From Ruminococcaceae bacterium R-25 (lineage in GTDB: Bacteria; Bacillota; Clostridia; Saccharofermentanales; Saccharofermentanaceae): a stretch of DNA of 64,000 nt. A model generated the notes under the pieces. That model made no database searches, was not told where the DNA came from, and saw only the letters and a list, made by a program, of their open reading frames with translations. Location of the stretch: the NCBI GenBank assembly GCA_003149065.1, contig QGFZ01000003.1, positions 124,001 through 188,000 on the forward strand. Reading direction: 5' to 3'. Position numbers and translations under genes: made by a program. Within the stretch, counting starts at the first letter, position 1. Every line of letters begins with the position of its first letter. Shown here one piece after another: positions 17,302 through 25,240 of this stretch.

Positions 17302-18417
17302 ATGAAAGTAGAAAAACTGGTCGAGATAATTGGCAGCGATTTTTATTCAGGCGTACCGGACAGCCAGCTCAAGGCTCTCTGCAATTACCTGATGGCTACA
17401 TACGGAATCGATCCCAAGCATCACATTATCGCAGCTAATGAAGGTAACTGCACAGCTCTTGCAGCAGGTTATCATCTGGCTACCGGCAAGGTTCCGGTCG
17501 TATACATGCAGAACTCCGGTGAGGGCAACATCATCAACCCTGTTGCTTCACTTTTGAACGATAAGGTTTACGCAATCCCTATGGTATTCATCGTAGGCTG
17601 GAGAGGCGAACCCGGCATCCACGACGAGCCCCAGCACATCTACCAGGGTGAAGTAACCGTAAAGCTTTTGGAAGACATGGACATCGCAACTTTTGCCATC
17701 GGCAAGGATACTACAGATGAAGAAGTAGAAGCCAAGATGGCTGAATTCAGAGAGATCCTCGCAAAGGGCAAGGACGTTGCTTTTGTTATCAGAAAGGGCG
17801 CTCTCTCATTTGACGGCAAGGTCGAATACAAGAACGACAACAAGATGGTCCGTGAAGAGATCATCCAGCATATCGTTAAGGCATCCGGCGAAGATCCGAT
17901 CGTATCTACAACAGGTAAGGCTTCAAGAGAGCTTTTCGAGACACGTGTAGCTAACGGCCAGTCCCACAAGTACGATTTCCTCACAGTAGGATCCATGGGC
18001 CACTCTTCATCCATCGCTCTGGGTGTTGCTATCAACAAGCCTGACATGCGCATCTGGTGTGTAGACGGCGACGGCGCTGTACTCATGCACATGGGCTCAA
18101 TGGCTGTGCTTGGCGCTAACAAGCCTTCTAATCTCATCCATGTCGTTATCAACAACAGCGCACATGAGACAGTAGGCGGAATGCCGACAGTTGCAGGTTC
18201 CATCGACATCGTTGCTATCGCAAAGGCCTGTGGTTATCCCAATGCTGTATGCGTTGATAATTTCGAGGATCTGGATAAAGAGCTTGAAGCCGCAAAAGCA
18301 AGAAACGAGCTCTCACTCATTGAAGTTAAGTGTTCCATCGGAGCAAGAGATGATCTGGGAAGACCTACCACGACAGCTCTCGAGAACAAAGAGAACTTCA
18401 TGGAGTACATTAAATAA
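17302..18417 (+). CDS. aepY: Phosphonopyruvate decarboxylase
   Basis: A 371-residue thiamine-diphosphate enzyme that converts 3-phosphonopyruvate to phosphonoacetaldehyde, the step that pulls the PEP mutase reaction forward in phosphonate biosynthesis. The N-terminal FYSGVPDSQLKAL is diagnostic for the family, ANEGNCTALAAGYH carries the catalytic Glu, and the C-terminal GDGAVLMHMGS...NNSAHETVGG is the ThDP-Mg motif. The start at 17302 follows CGGAGGGAAT; an upstream frame of 21 codons has no site. PEP mutase and the aminotransferase that normally accompany it are absent from the window. The related sulfopyruvate decarboxylase is an alternative reading. Confidence 0.85.
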   Translation: MKVEKLVEIIGSDFYSGVPDSQLKALCNYLMATYGIDPKHHIIAANEGNCTALAAGYHLATGKVPVVYMQNSGEGNIINPVASLLNDKVYAIPMVFIVGWRGEPGIHDEPQHIYQGEVTVKLLEDMDIATFAIGKDTTDEEVEAKMAEFREILAKGKDVAFVIRKGALSFDGKVEYKNDNKMVREEIIQHIVKASGEDPIVSTTGKASRELFETRVANGQSHKYDFLTVGSMGHSSSIALGVAINKPDMRIWCVDGDGAVLMHMGSMAVLGANKPSNLIHVVINNSAHETVGGMPTVAGSIDIVAIAKACGYPNAVCVDNFEDLDKELEAAKARNELSLIEVKCSIGARDDLGRPTTTALENKENFMEYIK

Positions 18418-18421
18418 TCAA

Positions 18422-19267
18422 TCAGAAATAGTACTTATGATCAGTCCCTGTGTAGATTCCCTCCAAAGGATCTACATAGGGCTTTTTTGATAATGCACCG
18501 AGTGCGAAATCCATCATCTGGAGCTGTTCCTGGGATGCATAGTATCCGCGTCCGTTGATAGAAACGTTGTAGATGTCGTAGCTGTTCGTTTCCTTGGGAA
18601 GGATCCTGATCTCAAGGTTGTGGGAAATGATCAGTATCTCGACAAGATAAAGCGTGAAATCGTGCCCTTTGGGAGACTTCCATGTGCCGATCTCTTTGTA
18701 AGGATTGAAGCTTACGGACATATCGGTATTGTAGTAGCCCAAGTAACGGTATGTGGAATCGAAAGTCTTGAGCTTATATGTGTCTCTGATGATTCCTGTA
18801 TCGATCCATGTGCAGGCGCATTCCCTGGCGCCGAAATCGTAGACTGAACCGTCTTCGGGCTTTACCAGCATTGAAATATCATTATTGGAATGGAGCTTTA
18901 AGCTGCCGATCATGAAAGCGTAGGAACCTTCACCGACCTCCATGTCGCTGTCGATAAATGTAGGCTCGGCAGTTGTTTCCGTCGTATCCGTACCGTTTGA
19001 AGAGCCGGAACCTTCAGATGTATCAGGTTCTTTGTCGTCACCGCCGTCTGGCTCTGCATTTCCTGAGACTATAGGCATGGTCTCAGCGCCTTCAGCTTCA
19101 AAACTCCAGTCGGAAGAATCCGGATAGAGTGTTATTTCCGTGGATTTTGTCGTGGGTGCAGAAGTCGGAGTGATATTTATAGCCTCGCAGGCGCAGAAAA
19201 GCACGACTGATACGAGCATCAGAGCGATAACATGCGTGAAATGATGAATCCTTGACCTTCTGGCCAT
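18422..19267 (-). CDS. Lipoprotein of unknown function
   Basis: A 281-residue predicted lipoprotein. After a basic start (MARRSRIHH) a hydrophobic signal ends in LFCAC, a lipobox-like site near residue 27. A Thr/Ser/Pro/Glu-rich spacer (to about 105) precedes a folded C-terminal domain of about 170 residues with Gly-Tyr and Trp-rich strands. No known family was recognised. The ATG at 19267 was chosen over an in-frame GTG two codons earlier. Its stop lies 4 bases from the convergent decarboxylase stop. Confidence 0.7.
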   Translation of the reverse strand: MARRSRIHHFTHVIALMLVSVVLFCACEAINITPTSAPTTKSTEITLYPDSSDWSFEAEGAETMPIVSGNAEPDGGDDKEPDTSEGSGSSNGTDTTETTAEPTFIDSDMEVGEGSYAFMIGSLKLHSNNDISMLVKPEDGSVYDFGARECACTWIDTGIIRDTYKLKTFDSTYRYLGYYNTDMSVSFNPYKEIGTWKSPKGHDFTLYLVEILIISHNLEIRILPKETNSYDIYNVSINGRGYYASQEQLQMMDFALGALSKKPYVDPLEGIYTGTDHKYYF

Positions 19268-19353
19268 AAACACAGCACCTATTCCTTGTTATTCCAAACA
19301 AGTGAATTATAAACCATCTTTATTTATAGTCCAGTAGAGGAGTATGGCAGAGG

Positions 19354-21006
19354 TCAGCCGATCGTTTTTCCGGAAGGCTTGTTAAAAAAGATCCTGCCGG
19401 CTTCAAATCCCAATACGAGTTCGCCGTTCCTTACAAATGAGAACCTGGAAGCAGTCTTCTCATCGTTGTTCCTTACGACGAGCTTATCGAAAGTGCCTTC
19501 TTCGCCGGAATTTGCGAGATAGTCCAATGCATCGTTGCCGCTCTCAGCGGGGACTGTAAATACCAGATTATCGCAAAGGCCTGCTCTTAAGAGCCAGGGC
19601 TGGACGGACAAAGATAAAGGCGGATAAGCATCCGGGAAGATCGAATGGCGCTTTAAGGTCAGCTTATATCTGCTGCCCTTAAGTTTTTTAACGCCGACGG
19701 TATAGTAAGCCGGGAACGGAGGACCTGAGAAGTCATCGAAAACATCGTTGATATCGTCATTTCCGAGGTTCTGCCAGCCGGAGTTGATCTTGACCGGGTC
19801 GTCTTTTGTAAACTCATTGATGGTCTTGTCGATCTCGGCCTGGACATTTTTCGAGAATTCCAGGTCAGAATAGACCTTGTTGTTCTGATAACGGACAAAG
19901 GCCGAATAGGTCGCCTCCAAAAGGAGCTTAAGTCTCTTGACCTTCTGGTCGGGGAAGAGCTTCAGAGCTCTCGCGATCCTGATGGCGCTCTCCGGGAGGT
20001 TGCAGTTATATTCGCCGGTCTCAAATCTGATCCTGGCGTCGTGATAGACCTGAAGATAGGTGTTATAAGCAAGGATCGGGTCAGGATTTCCGGCATCACC
20101 CATGAGGAGCATATCCGCAAACTTGAGCTTCGCCTCCGCGATGCCGTAATTTGAAGCTATGGCAAAGTAGGCGAATGCCTTATCGAAGTCGGGCTTGCCC
20201 GTGTATTTGCCGTCGTAGTAGATGAAGCCCAGAGCATTAGCCGCATATCCGAAGCCGAATTCCTTAAGAAGGATCGTAAGAAGTCTTATGGCTTCACCGT
20301 AGTCGCACGGGAAAGCGGCATTGCCGCCATTGCATGCGAATGCCTTGATCTTAAGCGCTTCGAAAACATGCTGTTCGCAAAGGATATTTGTAAATTCAAC
20401 GAAGTGAGCGATTACGTCTTCTCTCGCATCTGAAAGGAGCAGGCTGTTATCCCAGTGATTAAGGAAGATCATCATCTGATCCTTTGTATATGTGCGCTCT
20501 TCGGGCGGGAGGTCTTTATTCTCCTCGTAGTTTTCGATCATGGCGATGAGATTGGAAAGTCCCAGAACTTCAGAGGCGCTGCCTCTGGGAAAACCGCCTT
20601 TCTCATCGAAATTATCAGCAATCTTGGCGAGCTTTATAAGGACCGTAACCATCATGTCCTCGTCTGTCTCAGGAAGAGGGGGCAGGGGAAGATCGCCGAT
20701 ATTGTCCGCATCAGATCCCAAAAGCTCGTCCAGACAGAGATATTCGTAGAAATATGTAGTGACAGGGCACCACCAGTCAAATGCAAAATCATCAAAAGAG
20801 AGCTTTTCGTCTTCAAAATGGCAAAGCGCAGTCTTAAGGTCCGACAACATCATCGGATAATCGTTTTCGCACTGGACGTCAAAACCGGAGTCGGGATAAG
20901 CATCAAGCTCTGAACCGCCGACTATGTCAATCCAGCCGATATCGTATCTGCAAAGATCGATCAGCTTGTCCTGTGTCATAAAGATGTAGGGTCTTTTCTT
21001 GCTCAT
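19354..21006 (-). CDS. Uncharacterised protein with Sel1-like repeats
   Basis: A 550-residue soluble protein with no signal peptide. The middle (about 245-320) reads as two or three Sel1/TPR-like helical repeats (FGYAANALGFIYYDGKYTG, FDKAFAYFAIASNYG, AEAKLKFADMLLMGDAG). The N-terminal 190 residues are acidic and Trp/Tyr-rich, and the C-terminal 130 look like a beta-rich domain; neither matches a family I know. Sel1 proteins usually scaffold protein complexes. No ribosome binding site precedes the ATG, because the -10 box ends 6 bases before it (see promoter entry). Monocistronic. Confidence 0.7.
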   Translation of the reverse strand: MSKKRPYIFMTQDKLIDLCRYDIGWIDIVGGSELDAYPDSGFDVQCENDYPMMLSDLKTALCHFEDEKLSFDDFAFDWWCPVTTYFYEYLCLDELLGSDADNIGDLPLPPLPETDEDMMVTVLIKLAKIADNFDEKGGFPRGSASEVLGLSNLIAMIENYEENKDLPPEERTYTKDQMMIFLNHWDNSLLLSDAREDVIAHFVEFTNILCEQHVFEALKIKAFACNGGNAAFPCDYGEAIRLLTILLKEFGFGYAANALGFIYYDGKYTGKPDFDKAFAYFAIASNYGIAEAKLKFADMLLMGDAGNPDPILAYNTYLQVYHDARIRFETGEYNCNLPESAIRIARALKLFPDQKVKRLKLLLEATYSAFVRYQNNKVYSDLEFSKNVQAEIDKTINEFTKDDPVKINSGWQNLGNDDINDVFDDFSGPPFPAYYTVGVKKLKGSRYKLTLKRHSIFPDAYPPLSLSVQPWLLRAGLCDNLVFTVPAESGNDALDYLANSGEEGTFDKLVVRNNDEKTASRFSFVRNGELVLGFEAGRIFFNKPSGKTIG

Positions 21007-21012
21007 ATTCAC

Positions 21013-21041
21013 ATTATAAACGCGGGCGGGTTTCTGTTAAA
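21013..21041 (-). promoter_or_regulatory. Promoter predicted to give a leaderless mRNA
   Basis: On the minus strand TTTAAC (21041-21036), a 17-base spacer and TATAAT (21018-21013). The first base of the start codon is 7 bases after the -10 box, exactly where transcription should begin. No Shine-Dalgarno sequence is present. Confidence 0.55.
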
Positions 21042-21049
21042 GACTTGAC

Positions 21050-21078
21050 AACCCCGATAATGGGACAGTATCGGGGTT
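21050..21078 (-). terminator. Terminator of glmS
   Basis: Perfect 10-bp stem AACCCCGATA / TATCGGGGTT with a 9-base loop, 34 bases after the glmS stop. The T tract on the minus strand is weak (GTCAAGTCTTT). Confidence 0.65.
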
Positions 21079-21112
21079 GCTATTAACTGGTTTAAGTTGT
21101 CTTTATCAGGGA

Positions 21113-22963
21113 TTACTCGACGGTAACGCTCTTTGCGAGGTTTCTCGGTTTATCCACGTCAAGACCTCTTGCGCAGGATACGTAGTAACCCAGGAGCTGG
21201 AGCGGAACTACAGCAAGGGAAGCTGCGAAGAGCTCATTGATCTTCGGAACATAGACTACGAAGTCTGCCGAATCCTCGATCGCATAATTGCCGAAAGATG
21301 TGAGAGCCATAAGGTAAGCGCCTCTTGCCTTTGTCTCAACGAGGTTGGAAAGAGTTTTTTCGTAAAGGCCGCTCTGAGTGAGAACACCGATAACGAAAGT
21401 GCCTTCTTCGATAAGGCTTATCGTGCCGTGCTTGAGCTCGCCTGCTGCATAAGCTTCGCTGTGGATGTAGGAGATCTCCTTCATCTTGAGGCTTCCTTCC
21501 ATCGTGATCGCATAGTCGATGCCGCGGCCGATGAAGAAGATATCCTTCTGAGCTGCGAGCTTTGCTGCGAACCACTGGAGACGTTCCTTGTCCTCTAAGA
21601 CTTTGTTGATCTTGCAGGGGATCGTCATGACTTCGTTTGTGAGCTCTGTAGCCGTTTCCGGTGTGATCGTGCCCTTTGCGAGCGCGAACTTGATAGCAAG
21701 GACATAGCATACTGCGAGCTGAGCTGAGTAAGCCTTTGTTGTAGCAACAGAGATCTCAGGACCTGCCAAAGTGTAGAGAACGTAATCTGCCTCACGTGCG
21801 ATCGTTGATCCGACAACATTAACGATGGCAAGAGTCTTGATGCCGTTTGCCTTTGCATCTCTTAATGCTGCGAGTGAATCTGCAGTCTCGCCGGACTGGC
21901 TGATGATGATGCAGAGAGCGTTCTTGTTAAGAGGCATCGTTCTGTATCTGAACTCGGAAGCAAGCTCGCATCTTACAGGGATTCCTGCGAGCTGCTCGAC
22001 GATATACTGTGTGCAGCAGCCTACGTGATAAGCGGAACCGCAGGCGACAATGTAGATCTGATCGAAGTTCTTTATGTCCTCATCTTTAAGGCTTGTAGCC
22101 GAGAGGTCGATCTTGTATGAATCGCCGTCAGGTACGATTACAGAATTAAGAGTATCCTGGACTGCCTTGGGTTGCTCATGGATCTCCTTCATCATGAAGT
22201 GCTCGAAACCGCCCTTTTCTGCTGAAGCTGCATCCCAGTCGATCTCAGTGGGAGTCTTTTCGATCGTGTCACCGTCTAAGTTATAGAAAGTAACGCTGCC
22301 TGCATCGAGGCAAGCCATCTCGAGATCGTTGATGTAGTAAACGGACCTTGTGTACTTGAGGATGGCGGGAACGTCAGATGCGAGATAGGAAGCATCCTTC
22401 TCGCAGCCGATGATCATAGGGGAGTCCTTACGTGCTACGAAGATCTTGCCCGGATGATCCTTGAACATTACGGCAAGAGCATAAGAGCCTCTTACACGGA
22501 CCATGGTCTTGGCAAGCGCTTCGATCGGATCGTGTGTATATTTCTTGTAGTAGTAATCGATAGTCTTTATGGCTACTTCGGTGTCTGTTTCTGAATAGAA
22601 CTTGTAGCCCTTGCGGATCATCTTGTCTCTTAATTCCTGGTAGTTTTCGATGATACCGTTATGTACGCCTACGACGTTATAGTCATCTACGATGTGGGGG
22701 TGTGCATTGTTCTCGGTGGGTTCACCGTGGGTTGCCCATCTTGTATGGCCGATACCGCATGTGCCCTTGAGAGCTGCACCTCCGTCAGTTTTTTCGGCAA
22801 GCACCTTGAGTCTGCCTTTTGCCTTAACGACTACCGGATTTGCTTCGCCGTCTCTGATAGCGAGACCTGCTGAGTCATATCCTCTGTATTCGAGTTTTGC
22901 AAGACCGTCCAAAAGGATAGGAGCTGCTTTTTTCTTACCTGTGTAACCGACGATTCCGCACAT
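21113..22963 (-). CDS. glmS: Glutamine-fructose-6-phosphate aminotransferase (isomerizing)
   Basis: A 616-residue enzyme making glucosamine-6-phosphate for peptidoglycan and other amino sugars. The N-terminal glutaminase domain starts with MCGIVGYTG, its Cys2 becoming the nucleophile after Met removal, and includes THGEPTENNAHPH and HNGIIENY. Two SIS sugar-isomerase domains follow (about 290-430 and 460-600), with SQSGETADS and SEAYAAGELKHG. The C terminus DKPRNLAKSVTVE is the classic end. AAGGGAG precedes the ATG. The upstream 230 bases contain no glmS ribozyme core that I can recognise. Confidence 0.97.
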   Translation of the reverse strand: MCGIVGYTGKKKAAPILLDGLAKLEYRGYDSAGLAIRDGEANPVVVKAKGRLKVLAEKTDGGAALKGTCGIGHTRWATHGEPTENNAHPHIVDDYNVVGVHNGIIENYQELRDKMIRKGYKFYSETDTEVAIKTIDYYYKKYTHDPIEALAKTMVRVRGSYALAVMFKDHPGKIFVARKDSPMIIGCEKDASYLASDVPAILKYTRSVYYINDLEMACLDAGSVTFYNLDGDTIEKTPTEIDWDAASAEKGGFEHFMMKEIHEQPKAVQDTLNSVIVPDGDSYKIDLSATSLKDEDIKNFDQIYIVACGSAYHVGCCTQYIVEQLAGIPVRCELASEFRYRTMPLNKNALCIIISQSGETADSLAALRDAKANGIKTLAIVNVVGSTIAREADYVLYTLAGPEISVATTKAYSAQLAVCYVLAIKFALAKGTITPETATELTNEVMTIPCKINKVLEDKERLQWFAAKLAAQKDIFFIGRGIDYAITMEGSLKMKEISYIHSEAYAAGELKHGTISLIEEGTFVIGVLTQSGLYEKTLSNLVETKARGAYLMALTSFGNYAIEDSADFVVYVPKINELFAASLAVVPLQLLGYYVSCARGLDVDKPRNLAKSVTVE

Positions 22964-23117
22964 ATGAAGAAAATCTCCCTTAAAAATATAATTAAACTAT
23001 TGTAGCACATATGGAAAAGCGCTTATCAGACCTTTTGGGTATGGCTATCATTCACAAAGGCTATCGGTAAAAATATTCGTCATATGTCGAAAATTGCTAT
23101 TGATAATTGACCACAAA

Positions 23118-23177
23118 CAATTTAAAGTAAATTGGTTTTATGCGCGGGAGTCTTTTATTGTGCCTATTGTGCTCCCG
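23118..23177 (+). promoter_or_regulatory. Palindrome and leader hairpin upstream of sufC
   Basis: CAATTT-AAAGT-AAATTG (23118-23134) is a 6-bp palindrome with a 5-base centre, a possible operator. A leader hairpin CGGGAG / CTCCCG (23145-23150 with 23172-23177) lies just before the ribosome binding site AAAGGG. A promoter TTGATA-17-TAAAGT would place the operator over the -10 region. Confidence 0.35.
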
Positions 23178-23197
23178 TTAGAAAGGGTAAATGGTAT

Positions 23198-23929
23198 ATG
23201 CTCGAACTACAAAACATCAGTTTCCATGCGGATGACAAAGACATCCTCAAGGACATAAGTCTTAAGATCGACGACAAGTTCGTCGCAATCACGGGACCTA
23301 ACGGAAGCGGCAAATCAACGCTTTTGAAGGTCATTATGGGAATCATCACTCCTACGTCAGGAAAGATCTTTTTCGACGGACAGGACATCACAGATCTTAC
23401 TGTATACGAGAGAGCCAATCTCGGTATGAGCTTTGCTTTCCAGCAGCCCGTAAGATTCAAGGGCCTTAAGGTCATCGACCTTTTGAAGATCGCCGTAGGT
23501 CCGGAAGGAACTGCAGCAGAGATCCGTTCTTACTTAAAGGCGGTTGGTCTCTGCCCGATGGACTATCTCAACAGAGAGATCAACGACACGCTCTCCGGCG
23601 GTGAAATGAAGCGAATCGAGATCGCCATGGCAGCTGCAAGAGGCGGAAAACTCAGCCTTTTCGACGAACCTGAGGCCGGTATCGACCTCTGGAGCTTCCA
23701 GAGCCTCATTGAAGTTTTCGAGAATCTCCGAAATGTAACCAACGGCAATATCATGATCATCAGCCATCAGGAGAGGATCCTTGAAATAGCCGATAAGATC
23801 ATCTACCTCAAGGATGGCGTTATTGACAGATATGACGATTCCGTCAAGATCATGGATGAACTTAATATGAGACGCCGTGGCGGATGCGACTGCGCACACG
23901 GACAGGGAGGTGTTTCCTGCAATGGATGA
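23198..23929 (+). CDS. sufC: Fe-S cluster assembly ATPase SufC
   Basis: A 243-residue ABC-type ATPase of the SUF system. Walker A is GPNGSGKST (about 35), the signature LSGGEMKRIE (about 139), and Walker B LSLFDEPEAGIDLWS, a SufC-typical sequence. It forms a complex with the SufB-like protein encoded next and drives its conformational change during cluster assembly. The start at 23198 follows GAAAGGG; a longer frame begins 22 codons upstream without a site. The C terminus is Cys/Gly-rich (RRRGGCDCAHG...GGVSCNG). The stop overlaps the next start by 8 bases. No sufS, sufU or sufD follows. Confidence 0.92.
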   Translation: MLELQNISFHADDKDILKDISLKIDDKFVAITGPNGSGKSTLLKVIMGIITPTSGKIFFDGQDITDLTVYERANLGMSFAFQQPVRFKGLKVIDLLKIAVGPEGTAAEIRSYLKAVGLCPMDYLNREINDTLSGGEMKRIEIAMAAARGGKLSLFDEPEAGIDLWSFQSLIEVFENLRNVTNGNIMIISHQERILEIADKIIYLKDGVIDRYDDSVKIMDELNMRRRGGCDCAHGQGGVSCNG

Positions 23930-24839
23930 GTTAGAAAAGAGAATGCTTAAAGAAGTCGCTGAACTGGATGCCCTTCCGGTAGGAGCATTCAATATCAGAA
24001 GCAATGGTAAGAGCGAGAGCCGCAATTCCACTGCGAATATTCAGATCGAGTCCAGGGAATCCGGCGATGGCATCAATGTATATTTCAAGGATGGCACGAA
24101 AAACGAATCCTGCCATATCCCGGTAATCATCTCAAAGTCCGGCCACAAAGAGTGCGTCTATAACGACTTTTTCATTGGTGAAGACTGCGATGTAGTCATC
24201 GTTGCAGGATGCGGAATCAGCAACTGCGGCGGCCACGACAGCCAGCACGACGGCATCCATACTTTCCATATCGGAAAGAATTCCAAGGTAAGATATATCG
24301 AAAAGCACTACGGTGAAGGCACCGGCACAGGCAAAAGATTCATGAATCCTACCACTGTCGTATATCTCGACGAGGGTTCCACCATGGATATGGATACCTC
24401 ACAGATCGCCGGAATCAACGATACTTACAGGATCACCAAGGCTGAGATCGGCGCAGGAGCTACTCTTATCATGCACGACAAGATCCTCACAAACTTCGAC
24501 CAGACAGCCAAGGCTGAGATCACAGTAAATCTTAACGGTGACGGCTCTGTCTGCGACATCGTAAGCCGTGGCGTCGCTAAGGGCGAATCAGAGCAGGACG
24601 TCATCATCGACATCTCCGGCAATGCCCAGTGCAAGGGCCACGCCGAGTGCGATTCCATCATCATGGACAAGGGCATTATCGTTGCCACACCTAAGCTCAA
24701 GGCAACATGCGTTGACGCATCCCTGATCCACGAGGCTGCAATCGGCAAGATCGCCGGCGAACAGATCACAAAGCTCATGACTCTTGGTCTTAACGAGCAG
24801 GAAGCCGAGCAGAAGATCATCGAAGGATTCTTGAAGTAA
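23922..24839 (+). CDS. sufB: SufB/SufD family Fe-S cluster assembly scaffold
   Basis: A 305-residue protein equivalent to the beta-helical core of SufB/SufD, much shorter than classical SufB (about 470). Visible family features are GCGISNCGGHDSQHDG (Cys/His-rich), HIGKNSKVRYIEKHYGEG, and the C-terminal ATCVDASLIHEAAIGKI segment with the Cys and His-Glu used for cluster handling. The C-terminal AGEQITKLMTLGLNEQEAEQ motif is shared with SufB. The start is the ATG behind GGGAGG inside the end of sufC. Together with sufC it forms the minimal two-gene SUF system found in archaea and anaerobic Firmicutes. Confidence 0.88.
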   Translation: MDELEKRMLKEVAELDALPVGAFNIRSNGKSESRNSTANIQIESRESGDGINVYFKDGTKNESCHIPVIISKSGHKECVYNDFFIGEDCDVVIVAGCGISNCGGHDSQHDGIHTFHIGKNSKVRYIEKHYGEGTGTGKRFMNPTTVVYLDEGSTMDMDTSQIAGINDTYRITKAEIGAGATLIMHDKILTNFDQTAKAEITVNLNGDGSVCDIVSRGVAKGESEQDVIIDISGNAQCKGHAECDSIIMDKGIIVATPKLKATCVDASLIHEAAIGKIAGEQITKLMTLGLNEQEAEQKIIEGFLK

Positions 24840-24864
24840 TCTGATAATTTTAGTTTTAGTTTGA

Positions 24865-24890
24865 AGGCTGTCCTGCGGGGCGGCCTTTTT
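24865..24890 (+). terminator. Rho-independent terminator of sufCB
   Basis: AGGCTGTCC / GGGCGGCCT stem including two G-T wobbles, with a short loop, followed by five T. Confidence 0.8.
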
Positions 24891-24893
24891 CGT

Positions 24894-25098
24894 GAATGAC
24901 TGAAATGGTGACTGATTTTGGATTTTGAGTCACTGTTTGAGTCATTCGCTGGGAGGAGCGTTATGCAAGTGAGTCACCCGCTAGGTGTGCTCTGCAAGTG
25001 TACGAAAAACTGTTCATTTTGCGGCCATTTCGTCAATAAATCCGTCAATTAGAGGCCATATTGACGATTTTATTGACAGTTTTCGCTGTTTTCGTACA
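24894..25098. repeat. Cluster of nested inverted repeats in the sufCB-DUF4236 spacer
   Basis: The 400-base spacer has no gene. Two long imperfect hairpins lie in tandem. The first pairs 24894-24913 with 24928-24947 (17 of 20 positions, words GAATGACT and GTGACT with their complements). The second pairs 25032-25049 with 25060-25077 (16 of 18, words GTCAATAAA and CGTCAAT). TGTACGAAAA (24999) and its complement TTTTCGTACA (25089) bracket the second hairpin. TGCAAGTG occurs twice directly (24964, 24993), and GTGAGTCAC (24969) is itself palindromic. From 25100 to the next gene I see only the GGAGG site. Confidence 0.7.
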
Positions 25099-25240
25099 GT
25101 TATTCGTCAATCAGCCAAGCACAGCTTAACAATAAGTTGCCAGCGAATAATAAGTTTTTGATTACATCCCTTTTATAGAACAGATACAAGGTAATTTGTG
25201 GTAAAATTGTTTTAACATTTTATTTCCGGAGGAACTGCAT

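Noticed and set aside
22964..23197. glmS ribozyme in the leader of glmS
   Set aside because: The expected AGCGCC cleavage-site core and the downstream pseudoknot sequence are not present on the minus strand, so no ribozyme is called.
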